Positions 8,741-16,356 of a stretch of 23,213 nt of DNA are shown piece after piece; positions within the stretch are counted from its first letter, which is position 1; the number at the start of each line of letters is the position of its first letter. Origin of the DNA: CAZOMR01 sp964580655 (GTDB taxonomy: Bacteria > RBG-13-61-14 > CAZOMR01); the NCBI GenBank assembly GCA_964580655.1, contig CAZOMR010000017.1:1-23213 (forward strand), in the 5' to 3' direction. The notes below the pieces were generated by a model, which searched no databases, had not been told where the DNA came from, and worked only from the letters and a program-made list of their open reading frames with translations. The position numbers and the translations under genes were made by a program.

Positions 8741-9560
8741 CTGCAAAGCCCTTTTTTGTCTTAACAAACCAAATGAAGCCCACACAGCAAATGGATACCG
8801 ATACCAGCAATCCTGTCAAATATTGCTGCCAATCCGGTACCTCTCCCCACAGCGCCACCTGTCTGGCCTGTCTGATGAAAAGGGACAAAGGGTTAAGGTG
8901 TATGAATACCCGGAATTTTGGAGGCACTGCATCTATTGGATAAAAGACCGGAGAAATAAAAAACAAAATGGTTGTAAACAGGGTTATGGCTGATCCCAAA
9001 TCCCGGATAAACACCCCCAACGAAGCCAAGAAGTACGCGCATCCCAAAGAAAATAGCAATGGGAGAATCCAAACGAAGGGCAATAGAATAATAGTCCACG
9101 GTAAGGAATGATTGATAATCATCAAGGCGACAACCAAAACTCCCAATCCGATTGCCGTGTTAATCATTGTGCTCAAAACTACTACCACTGGCAAGACTTC
9201 AAGCGGAAACACCATCTTTTTTACGTAATTGGCATTGCCAACCACCAACAATGGCGATGAATTAGCGGGCTCTCCAAACAAGCTGAAGGTAAGAATTCCC
9301 ATAAAGAGGTTTAGGGCAAACCCTAACCTCCCTTGCTCAATACCGACACCCCACTTGGCTCGAAACACAATGGAGAATACGAATGTATAGACAGCCAACA
9401 TGAGGAGAGGATAAATCACAGACCAGGCCATTCCCAAAAATGATCCTCGGTATCTAGTCACCAGCTCCCGCTTGGTCAACTGAACGATTAGATACCTGTG
9501 CCGCCAAAGGTGAACTGCTATTTCAAAAGGGTTGATGAATCTCTTCGTTACGTTATCCAT
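8730..9560 (-). CDS. wzm: O-polysaccharide ABC exporter permease (Wzm-like)
   Basis: A 276-residue inner-membrane protein of the ABC-2 type used to export O-antigen, teichoic acid or capsule glycans. After an amphipathic N-terminus (LWRHRYLIVQLTKRELVTRY) there are about six membrane segments. The family-typical stretches GSFLGMAWSVIYPLLMLAVY, YVKKMVFPLEVLPVV, FISPVFYPIDAVP and LNPLSLFIRQARQ are all present. Length is normal. It is the first gene of the minus-strand polysaccharide operon and overlaps the ATPase gene. The ATG at 9560-9558 has AGAGAC about 7 bases upstream, a moderate site. It ends in TAG. Confidence 0.93.
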   Translation of the reverse strand: MDNVTKRFINPFEIAVHLWRHRYLIVQLTKRELVTRYRGSFLGMAWSVIYPLLMLAVYTFVFSIVFRAKWGVGIEQGRLGFALNLFMGILTFSLFGEPANSSPLLVVGNANYVKKMVFPLEVLPVVVVLSTMINTAIGLGVLVVALMIINHSLPWTIILLPFVWILPLLFSLGCAYFLASLGVFIRDLGSAITLFTTILFFISPVFYPIDAVPPKFRVFIHLNPLSLFIRQARQVALWGEVPDWQQYLTGLLVSVSICCVGFIWFVKTKKGFADVT

Positions 9561-9611
9561 ATTTGGTGTCTCTATTGATTAATTGACTACTCCGGTTTTA
9601 TTCATCCGCCT

Positions 9612-9640
9612 AGTAAAATGAGAGTAGCCAAATCTCGCAA
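9612..9640 (-). promoter_or_regulatory. Possible promoter of the polysaccharide operon
   Basis: On the minus strand TTGCGA (9640-9635) is followed after 17 bases by TTTACT (9617-9612), each matching the sigma-70 consensus at four of six positions. Transcription would begin near 9605, about 45 bases before the permease ATG. It lies back to back with the plus-strand promoter candidate. This is an eye match only. Confidence 0.3.
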
Positions 9641-9649
9641 CAATGTCTA

Positions 9650-9678
9650 TTGACTAGTCTGCCGCTATTATCTATTTT
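9650..9678 (+). promoter_or_regulatory. Sigma-70-type promoter candidate for the selenoprotein operon
   Basis: TTGACT (9650-9655) is followed after exactly 17 bases by TATTTT (9673-9678), matching -35 at five and -10 at four of six positions. Transcription would start near 9685, giving a leader of about 90 bases before the ATG at 9774. It is the best match in the divergent intergenic region. Confidence 0.45.
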
Positions 9679-9773
9679 ACTTGAATGGTAGCGTTAGTTG
9701 GGGAACTTATGTATCCTTATTTGAATCCTTCACCCTACACAGTATCAAAAACCATGTACTATGGAGATTGGCC

Positions 9774-10808
9774 ATGAATCATTCAACCAAAACTATTTTC
9801 TGCCTTGTAGTGGTTTTCTTACTGATTGCTTTGCCCCCGATATCGGCATCCGCTGATACCCGTCTTACGATATTTTTCACTGGTAATACCTTGGGCAACA
9901 CTATGCCTGTCAGGCTTTGAGGCGGCAAAAGGGCGGGCGGTCTTGCCCGCAGGGCTACAATGTTAAAAAAAATGCGCCCTAAATACAGGCCTTCCCTTGT
10001 CGTGGATGCTGGGAACTTCATGCCCCGTGGATTAGCCGACCGCAAGATCAGGGCAGACATTACTGTTCGCGCGATGGCAATGATGGGCTATGGGGCAATA
10101 AACCTTGGTCCCGTTGACTTCTCACTGGGTTTACGCTATCTCACGGAAAAGGCGCAAGAACTATCACTGCCTCTTGTTACCTCTAATCTTGTTTTCGGAT
10201 CACCGCCCAACCTCGCCATTAAAAGGTCCCTTGTGGTGGACTCAGACGGTATCAGGGTTGGCATATTAGGTATTGCGCCGATCTCTTTTCTAGAAAAGTC
10301 CGGCCAACACCCCGGACTAGCGGGAATAAGAGCTGAACCACCTGGACAGGCCTTGGCCGAGTTGCTGCCCAAACTTAAAGACAAAACAGATATCATTTTA
10401 CTTTTGTCTCAGCTCAGCCAAGAAGAAACCTTAAATCTGGTCAAGAGGTTTAGCGCAATAGATATAGCTATTGTGGCAGCCCGTACGAGCAATTGCGATA
10501 CCCGAACCAAAACCGTCAACTCAAGTTATATATTAACGGCCGGCTACAAGGGCAAAAAACTGGGTCGTGTGACCTTGGATATACAAACGGGTAAACCCCT
10601 AAAAGTTGTAGATAGCGAACTGATAGGCCTAGGGGACTCGGTAATCATGGACCCTGAAATCAACAAAATGATCATTGACGCATTTCGCCGTAGAAAAAGG
10701 CAAGCCAATCGTAAAAGGCAAGAAGAGCTAAAGAAGAAGCTCATGGACAACCTGAAAATGTCTCCTGAAGAATTCTTTGAAAAATTGCAGAAAGGAGAGA
10801 CAAAGTGA
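9774..10808 (+). CDS. UshA-like selenoprotein, Sec encoded by in-frame TGA at 9918
   Basis: Read through the TGA at 9918-9920, this is one 344-residue exported protein. It has a signal peptide (MNHSTKTIFCLVVVFLLIAL, cleavage after ASA near residue 27), then LTIFFTGNTLGNTMPVRL, Sec at 49, then GGKRAGGLARRATM, then an alpha/beta domain and a basic, helical C-terminus from about 300. The start has GGAG 7 bases upstream (9763-9766). Without readthrough the first part would be a bare 48-residue signal peptide, and the rest would lack export signals. The hairpin after the TGA is listed separately. The body resembles the 5'-nucleotidase/UshA metallophosphatase fold, but the usual metal-ligand motifs are altered: TGNTLG for DxHG, VDAGN for GD, GPVDF for GNHEF. 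A selenocysteine redox role in the envelope is thus more likely than phosphatase activity. From memory, UshA-like selenoproteins are an annotated family in sulfate-reducing bacteria; I could not check this. Its stop overlaps the next gene. Confidence 0.87.
9918..9950 (+). promoter_or_regulatory. UGA codon with bacterial SECIS hairpin
   Basis: The in-frame TGA (9918-9920) is followed by a perfect 6-base-pair stem GCGGGC (9933-9938) / GCCCGC (9945-9950) closing the loop GGTCTT (9939-9944). The loop contains GGUCU, the SelB-contacting loop sequence of the E. coli fdhF SECIS. Its first G is 19 bases after the UGA, as I count for fdhF. Bacterial SECIS elements lie inside the coding region just after the UGA and carry a G at the start of the apical loop, and both conditions are met. 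The selenocysteine tRNA and selA, selB and selD genes would have to be elsewhere in the genome. Confidence 0.85.
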
Positions 10809-11230
10809 ACCTGCCAAGATCACGATGGTATCTAATCCTTATCGGCATCGGTCTTGTTTCGCTCATGGGCTGCACAACAGTCCAGGTAAAAAACCCGCAA
10901 GATTCCCTTTTGCCGAGGGTACAGAAGCTAGCGCAGGCCAAAATACGAGGAGACTGGGCCACGGTTTACAGCTTGTTGGCCCCATCTTCCAAGCGCAGGC
11001 TACCGGAGGCTGCTTTTGTAAACCGCAAGCGAGGTATTCAGTTTAAGACCTTCAAAATTAAAGATATCCACCTGGCTCCATCCCAAAAAGAAGCCGTAGT
11101 CAAAGTGCTATGGGAAATTTCCATGGGGGGATATGACTTCAAGAATGCCCCTGAGCTCCAGTCCTGGGTATACGTGGATGGCACCTGGTATCTGAAGATG
11201 AAAAAGCCAACAAATCCCTTCAAGAACTGA
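10805..11230 (+). CDS. Small lipoprotein, NTF2-like domain likely
   Basis: A 141-residue protein starting with GTG that overlaps the selenoprotein stop (GTGA, 10805-10808), with AGGAGA a few bases upstream. The N-terminus MNLPRSRWYLILIGIGLVSL runs into the lipobox LMGC, so C23 should be lipidated and the protein tethered to a membrane from the periplasmic side. The mature part (LAQAKIRGDWATVYSLLAPS, then FKIKDIHLAPSQKEAVVKVL and ELQSWVYVDGTWYLKM) has the helix-then-beta-sheet layout and closing W-Y motif of NTF2-like or DUF4878-type domains. The coupling suggests it works with the selenoprotein in the envelope. No catalytic residues are evident. It converges on the minus-strand gene at 11267, with 36 bases between and no obvious terminator. 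Confidence 0.8.
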   Translation: MNLPRSRWYLILIGIGLVSLMGCTTVQVKNPQDSLLPRVQKLAQAKIRGDWATVYSLLAPSSKRRLPEAAFVNRKRGIQFKTFKIKDIHLAPSQKEAVVKVLWEISMGGYDFKNAPELQSWVYVDGTWYLKMKKPTNPFKN

Positions 11231-11266
11231 TCAGGATATAAGCTAGACGCTGGCATGGGAAACATT

Positions 11267-13747
11267 TTACATGTTTGCGCCGGCCAGCATGTCAGAGCAT
11301 ATCCGGCCTTCAGTTCTGTTGCCGTAAAGATAAAAACCACAGATTTTGGCCCCAGAGTCTTCCACAGAAAATTTGGCAAATGAAACATCCCTAGCCCTAG
11401 AACCCCACAGGGACGTGCCCAACATGACCTCATAGCCTCCAGGTTGGATATTTTGATATAAAACCAAGTCCTGGATCAGATTCCCATTCATGTCATAGGG
11501 CTCTATCCTAACCCTTGCCTCAGTGTTAGAGGGATTGGCAATCACAAAGCCGGTCCACCACATATCGTTGCTGCGCGCATAATGGGGAAGGAATAAAGTT
11601 TCTTTGAGTTGGGAAAAATCTACAAGTGGCATGCTGGCCCTGTCTCTGGCCTGCCCTGCCTGGGCATAGCTATAATAGCCTGCAAATGAATACTCACTTG
11701 TCAATTCCAAAAGGGAGTGGTAAAGGGGGTCACCTGGCCCTTTGCCATATATGGCGCCAAGGTCGAGCTCTGCTTTTTCCCATGGACCCAATTGCACAAT
11801 GGTATCCGCTCCCTGATCAGATCCCGCCAGGCGTGGATGGATAGCAATCTGATTCGCCTTGGCATTAGGGTTGATAAGCGTTAAAGTGGTCCGCCATCCC
11901 TGTGGTGAGGCCACGTGAGGGACTATTTTATGCGACGATACAACAGGCATGGCGAAAATGGTGTCCAGGTTATATGCAGAGGTAATTCTCTCGTATCCCG
12001 AGATCACTCTGTCGGCCTGCACATCAATCCATCCATTTGAAGGAACGCTGTAAAACGGGTAATTGCCCGGATCAATACGCAGCATCTCGCCTGGACTCAA
12101 TACCCAAAGGATTTCATCATACAGGGTGCCATCTTCTTGAAAGACCCGTATGGTCAACTGGGCCTCCTGACCCGACTCATTTATAATTGCGCCCTGCATG
12201 TGATCTCCACTAGGCGCCGCCCCCATTACGTCAGGTATCACCAGATGGGTACCTCTGTTTTCATTCTGAACAAAGCCACCAAGTCTGCCTGAGGGACTGC
12301 CGAAAAGATTTACAAGAAATACCCGGCTGTCTGCCAGCAAGGCCATCCTCTCAGTGGCTTGATATTCGTGCTGCCTCCAAGGCAGGTCTTCGAAAAAAAA
12401 GACTCGTTTTTCCCCTGCACTTAGCTCTAGCGGCCCCATTACCGTCTGAATGGGATCTCCGTCGCTCTCATAGGTAACAAGCATAATACTGTCCACTTTT
12501 GTGTCTCGAGGATTAACAAGGGCAAACCCAGACCACATTCCATTCTTTGGAATATAAGGAATCTCCCGGCTAAATCCTTTCCTGAGATCCACTTCCATGG
12601 TATAGATATTGGGGTCCGAATAATCCTCTTGGCTCAAATAGATGTAGTATGGAGGTTCATCACAACTTAACTCGGCTTCTGCTGGTTCATCCTCCCTTGC
12701 CACTGCTTCCCACACCTCAACCTGCTGCCCATCGGTCACTGTCACCTCGATGTCCTGGGCACTCCCAGGTTCCTTTTCAATCCTTATCACCACTTTGTCT
12801 CCCTGGGAGCATGGAATCTGATAAACGTCCTGGTCCATGAGGATAAGATGATAAGTTCCAGGGCCTGTCTCAACCGGTGTCTGGCCATTTTCAAGGAAAT
12901 CGTCCCTTGCCTTGCACAGCCCCAAAACCTCCTGGTAGTCCAGGTATGGATCGCTACTGCGCTGGGTGAGAGGGAAGGTCAATTCATCAGGGTGCTCCTG
13001 CACGCTGTTTCCAGTCCAAAAGCCTCCCACAATATCCCCATTTGGGTCCAGGGTGAGAACATACGTATAGGTCTGGGTCTTGACCTGGGTGCCAATGATG
13101 TCTGGATCCACCATATCGTCAGCATAATAAATGGTAACCGAGACTGAAACAGTGCTATCCTGCCGGGTTTCTTCCATATCATATTTAAAGATGGGATATG
13201 ACCAGACCTCTTCACCAGGATCAAGGTCCGCCACAAAGGCCTTCCCCTCGTCTCTTATATAGTGGAGTAGCCAGTAGTGAAAGACTTCTGGCCTGCTGCC
13301 GTCCTCCCTCACAGCAATGTCATTGCTGTGGCTAAGGGTCAGCAATCCCTTCTTATCTCCCACGCGGAACACAATGTTGTCTTGTGAAGAGGGGAAAAAT
13401 GAGATGTCTTCATATATGGAGGCCTGGGCCCAATCACCACATTCTCCCCACCAATAAGGAGCTGTGGGATCATAGTAGTTATCCCTGTACCACGAGGTCG
13501 CCAGACCAGGGGCAAATCCCTGGACAAGCAGGTCATATTTCTCAAGTGGGGCAGGATGCCCTCGGTAGTCAAGCCCTGTTGCAAGCCCGCCTTGGCGAAA
13601 GGGCCACCAATACCCAGACCAAGGAGTGTGAAGGGCCTCAAAGCTCACGGCAAAGGCGTTGTTTGCGAGCCACAACAGCCCTGCTAAAAAGATCCCAAGG
13701 AGGAGGGAAAGAAAGGTTTCTGTGCATAAACGGGTTTTAGGAGCCAT
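11267..13747 (-). CDS. Secreted transglutaminase-elicitor-like protein with four C-terminal beta-sandwich repeats
   Basis: An 826-residue exported protein. After a signal peptide (FLSLLLGIFLAGLLWLANNA, cleavage near AFA, residue 33) comes a domain with features of the transglutaminase-elicitor family: WSGYWWPF (43-50), a Cys in WWGECGDWAQASIYED (C103), a His in PEVFHYWLLHYIRDEG (H157), and Asp in FVADLDPGEEVWSYP (D174 or D176). These could form a Cys-His-Asp triad. Residues about 298-390 resemble a PPC-like beta domain. Then come four beta-sandwich units at about 397-496, 502-592, 608-698 and 718-810, with cores such as IPYIPKNGMWSGFALVNP and LPHYARSNDMWWTGFVIANP. The frame is open upstream to 13981, but the ATG at 13747, 4 bases after the previous gene's TAG, gives a proper signal peptide. 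Substrates are unknown. It may crosslink or modify cell-surface proteins or peptidoglycan-linked peptides. Confidence 0.75.
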   Translation of the reverse strand: MAPKTRLCTETFLSLLLGIFLAGLLWLANNAFAVSFEALHTPWSGYWWPFRQGGLATGLDYRGHPAPLEKYDLLVQGFAPGLATSWYRDNYYDPTAPYWWGECGDWAQASIYEDISFFPSSQDNIVFRVGDKKGLLTLSHSNDIAVREDGSRPEVFHYWLLHYIRDEGKAFVADLDPGEEVWSYPIFKYDMEETRQDSTVSVSVTIYYADDMVDPDIIGTQVKTQTYTYVLTLDPNGDIVGGFWTGNSVQEHPDELTFPLTQRSSDPYLDYQEVLGLCKARDDFLENGQTPVETGPGTYHLILMDQDVYQIPCSQGDKVVIRIEKEPGSAQDIEVTVTDGQQVEVWEAVAREDEPAEAELSCDEPPYYIYLSQEDYSDPNIYTMEVDLRKGFSREIPYIPKNGMWSGFALVNPRDTKVDSIMLVTYESDGDPIQTVMGPLELSAGEKRVFFFEDLPWRQHEYQATERMALLADSRVFLVNLFGSPSGRLGGFVQNENRGTHLVIPDVMGAAPSGDHMQGAIINESGQEAQLTIRVFQEDGTLYDEILWVLSPGEMLRIDPGNYPFYSVPSNGWIDVQADRVISGYERITSAYNLDTIFAMPVVSSHKIVPHVASPQGWRTTLTLINPNAKANQIAIHPRLAGSDQGADTIVQLGPWEKAELDLGAIYGKGPGDPLYHSLLELTSEYSFAGYYSYAQAGQARDRASMPLVDFSQLKETLFLPHYARSNDMWWTGFVIANPSNTEARVRIEPYDMNGNLIQDLVLYQNIQPGGYEVMLGTSLWGSRARDVSFAKFSVEDSGAKICGFYLYGNRTEGRICSDMLAGANM

Positions 13748-13751
13748 TAAT

Positions 13752-14417
13752 CTACCAGCTAGGAAAGACAAGCCAGGATTGCCTTTTGCCGTTTTCTTCA
13801 TACAGCCACCAGTCAAGGCCCTGCTGCCACAGTTGCCTTGCCACCAACCTGCCTCTTCTGTCAAACACACTAAACAATGTAAGCTGACCCCGCACAGAAG
13901 TGTTGATCTTTTTGACCCATCCCTTCCTGGAGGCCTCATCCCAACTAGTTGGCTCCTTGACGACTTTGTACCATTGGGCAAATCCCGTTCCCCCTGCAGT
14001 GCGCCTCTCTTTAAACACCTTCTCTTTCTCAGTCATTTTAATAGGCAACATATCACACGGCACGGGCAGGCCTTGGACCACCATGATCTTGGAAAACACC
14101 GCATCCCTCTCCCCTCCACGTATATGAAGCTTTATAGAGGCCCCTTCATGGCCTGGATTGTGGGCAGTCAATGTACAAACCGGGCCCGAGCTAGTATCAT
14201 TTTGGAGGAAAAACTCCACCACGCAACCACCCTGCCCAGAATCCCTCACCATTACCACCCACTGTTGGGTATGCCCGGCCCTGCCCGGGTACTGTGCAGG
14301 GTAGGTGCTCAATATGCGGATCTCATCTGCTGGACAATAAGGGGCGCCCCTGCCTACCCCCCCGCCAAAAAGGGCAGTGGCAAAACAAAACAAAAGCGCG
14401 AACAAATATCTCTTCAT
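13752..14417 (-). CDS. Unrecognised secreted protein
   Basis: A 221-residue exported protein that I do not recognise. MKRYLFALLFCFATALFGGG is a clear signal peptide; the mature protein starts near APYCPADEIRIL. It has several cysteines in the mature part (YCPAD, GGCVVEFF, GPVCTL, PVPCDM), which could make two disulfides, and a C-terminus rich in tryptophan (QLWQQGLDWWLYEE). I took the ATG at 14417; a TTG four codons earlier (14429) is possible, and neither has a strong ribosome site. The gene ends in TAG 4 bases before the transglutaminase-like gene starts, so the two are co-transcribed and the product could be a partner or chaperone of that enzyme. That link is inference. Confidence 0.7.
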   Translation of the reverse strand: MKRYLFALLFCFATALFGGGVGRGAPYCPADEIRILSTYPAQYPGRAGHTQQWVVMVRDSGQGGCVVEFFLQNDTSSGPVCTLTAHNPGHEGASIKLHIRGGERDAVFSKIMVVQGLPVPCDMLPIKMTEKEKVFKERRTAGGTGFAQWYKVVKEPTSWDEASRKGWVKKINTSVRGQLTLFSVFDRRGRLVARQLWQQGLDWWLYEENGKRQSWLVFPSW

Positions 14418-14447
14418 GGTATGGCTCAAAAATCTTGCCTTTAGATG

Positions 14448-14476
14448 AAGGGGGGATAGAAAGACAATCCCCCCTT
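14448..14476 (-). terminator. Strong intergenic hairpin
   Basis: A perfect 10-base-pair inverted repeat, AAGGGGGGAT (14448-14457) and ATCCCCCCTT (14467-14476), with a 9-base loop. It lies between the Asp-rich secreted protein gene and the next minus-strand gene. No T-run follows on the minus strand, so it may be a partial terminator or an mRNA-stabilising or processing element that sets the relative output of the two genes, rather than a classic rho-independent terminator. Confidence 0.5.
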
Positions 14477-14558
14477 CTCATAGAACCTCTTTTAGGCGGG
14501 CACAGTCCCTACGCTTTCTGAGCGCGGGCTGCATCCGCCCAAGGCCAAGGCTTCAGTG

Positions 14559-16253
14559 TTAATCACCCGTCCTGGGCAGGTAACCCATGGACTCGCCGGT
14601 AGCGCTGTTTGCCATCATGGCAAAACCGTCGGCATTGAAGTCCGTGCTGACGATTATGTAGCACCTGGAATCGCCCAAACTACCGCTGCCAGAAGTCTGG
14701 GTCAACTGGCTTACCAAGTCAGAAAGCAGCCCGACATACATGCTGTTTGCCTTAACCGGAACATCGACTGTACCCACGTCACCATCAGCCTCGTAAACGG
14801 TGATAGTGGCTGTACCGTCACTGCTGCTGAGGTTCACAATGGCTATTCCATTCCAGTAAACGCCACCGATCATCTGGGTAAAGTAGGGGTAAAGAAGCAT
14901 GTTGGAAACACCTGCTGCGGGGCAGCCAAAGGTGCCGATCTGCCAGGTATCCTCAAACACCGTGCCGCAAGGAACCTTTATGATGGTGACCTTGACCGAG
15001 ACCACATCGCCCTCATTGATCTCATCCAGATCATAGTTGAAGGCAGGGAGATCGATCCACAGGTAGTCGTTGCTAGGATCAAGGCTTAGATTAGTCACTG
15101 GCGTTGTCAGCACAACTGCACGGGCATCGCTATCAACGTCGCAATCATCTGAATTGGGTGCGTCCGGAGTTGCCGTATCGCCGTTTGCCAGTTCATAGTC
15201 CGGAGCGCCCAGATCAACTGTCGTGTCTACATCCGCGTCGCATGCATCATCTTTTGTATCATAGCCGTCTGCAGTCACATGTTCATTTGACCAATATACG
15301 CCATTGTCTCCTGTTTGGCCATTGACCAAGATTTCAAGCTTCACCTGGTACTGGCCTTGGTCAAATGGGGCAGAGGAGGAAATGATCATCTTATTGGCTA
15401 CGTGGGTGAGGGAGCAGAATCCACCCCCCGTCTCATTGTCAAAGTAATCGCATGTGTCTGTTCCCTGGGTTACCCGGTCACCTATCTCAATATAACCAGG
15501 TTCCTGCCCTTTGCAGGGATCAAACGCGATATTGAGGGCAGAGACCACGTGCGCAACTTCCGGGTTTGAGGGCACAAATGTGAACTTATCGCCCTTGGAG
15601 TCAAAGCTTGCCAGCACCGTGTTTCCATCGTACTGGCTCACATTGATGCAAAGGGTGTTATCCCCTACTGTTGCGTCCACGTCGTAGACATCGTCACCAT
15701 CATCGTCAATATAGATACCACCGGTATCATAGTCAGCATTGGTTGTCTGATCCAGGAAGTAGAGCTTTAAGGTATCAGCATCTGCTGTCAAATCTGTCAC
15801 TTCCAACGAATTATCAGTGGCTGGATCACCATCACCCAGTACATCAATGGTTATCCTCTGCGTTCCTGCTGTACCGTAAATATGAAAATAAACACCATCA
15901 GCTCCAGCAGTGACTACCCCATCGCTAGACTCTACCAGCGGAGCTCCGCTCTGAGGTATTTCTACATCACTTTCCCAGAGAGTCTTACTTCCGTTGGGGG
16001 AGATTTCAATATCAATATCTTTTGCCAGGGTCACTCCAAAGCTCAGGTCGATTGTAATCTGGTCTCCTTCCACCAGGGTTGTACCCTCATCAAATGTAAG
16101 GGTAAAGCCACCACCCTTATCTGAGGTGGCATGGTAGTGGATCGGCTCTGAGGTCACATTCACACCCACGTTATTGGCTGCAAATGCCAACCCCGCCAGG
16201 GCAAAGACCGACATCACAACCGCAAACATCATCATAAGCTTCTTGGTCTTCAT
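14559..16253 (-). CDS. Secreted Asp/Cys-rich beta protein, surface-layer-like
   Basis: A 564-residue exported protein. MKTKKLMMMFAVVMSVFALA is the signal peptide, with cleavage at AFA-ANN (about residue 25). The mature protein is acidic and rich in Thr, Val and Gly, with Asp clusters that could bind calcium (YIDDDGDDVYDVDATVGD, about 181-198). Nine cysteines are spaced through it, consistent with disulfides. The C-terminal domain (about 452-556: LLYPYFTQMIGGVYWNGIAI) is the same beta-sandwich unit as in the transglutaminase-like protein and in the amber-interrupted gene. The start has a strong AAAAGGAGG site 5 bases from the ATG. The large size, the acidic composition and its own leader suggest an abundant surface or matrix protein. 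A function beyond structure or adhesion cannot be assigned. Confidence 0.78.
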   Translation of the reverse strand: MKTKKLMMMFAVVMSVFALAGLAFAANNVGVNVTSEPIHYHATSDKGGGFTLTFDEGTTLVEGDQITIDLSFGVTLAKDIDIEISPNGSKTLWESDVEIPQSGAPLVESSDGVVTAGADGVYFHIYGTAGTQRITIDVLGDGDPATDNSLEVTDLTADADTLKLYFLDQTTNADYDTGGIYIDDDGDDVYDVDATVGDNTLCINVSQYDGNTVLASFDSKGDKFTFVPSNPEVAHVVSALNIAFDPCKGQEPGYIEIGDRVTQGTDTCDYFDNETGGGFCSLTHVANKMIISSSAPFDQGQYQVKLEILVNGQTGDNGVYWSNEHVTADGYDTKDDACDADVDTTVDLGAPDYELANGDTATPDAPNSDDCDVDSDARAVVLTTPVTNLSLDPSNDYLWIDLPAFNYDLDEINEGDVVSVKVTIIKVPCGTVFEDTWQIGTFGCPAAGVSNMLLYPYFTQMIGGVYWNGIAIVNLSSSDGTATITVYEADGDVGTVDVPVKANSMYVGLLSDLVSQLTQTSGSGSLGDSRCYIIVSTDFNADGFAMMANSATGESMGYLPRTGD

Positions 16254-16356
16254 AAAAACCTCCTTTTGACTTTAATTTTGGTTAGCTTAAAATTCATACC
16301 AAAAAACCATCACCGAAAACGAACCTGCGCAGATTCATTCCGACCGAACCTTCTCT

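Noticed and set aside
9960..10808. A separate 282-residue gene starting at the ATG at 9960
   Set aside because: It would lack a signal peptide and leave a stranded 48-codon signal-peptide frame. The in-frame TGA and SECIS-like hairpin explain both pieces as one selenoprotein.
11231..11266. A bidirectional terminator between the convergent genes
   Set aside because: The 36 bases contain no hairpin followed by a T-run on either strand.
13748..13981. Upstream extension of the transglutaminase-like protein to 13981
   Set aside because: The extension overlaps the preceding gene in another frame, has no ribosome site at its start and would bury the signal peptide about 80 residues inside the protein.
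13659..14444. A long plus-strand frame of 261 codons opposite the secreted-protein genes
   Set aside because: It is antisense to two well-supported genes with signal peptides, and its proline, histidine and arginine pattern is that of a mirrored frame.
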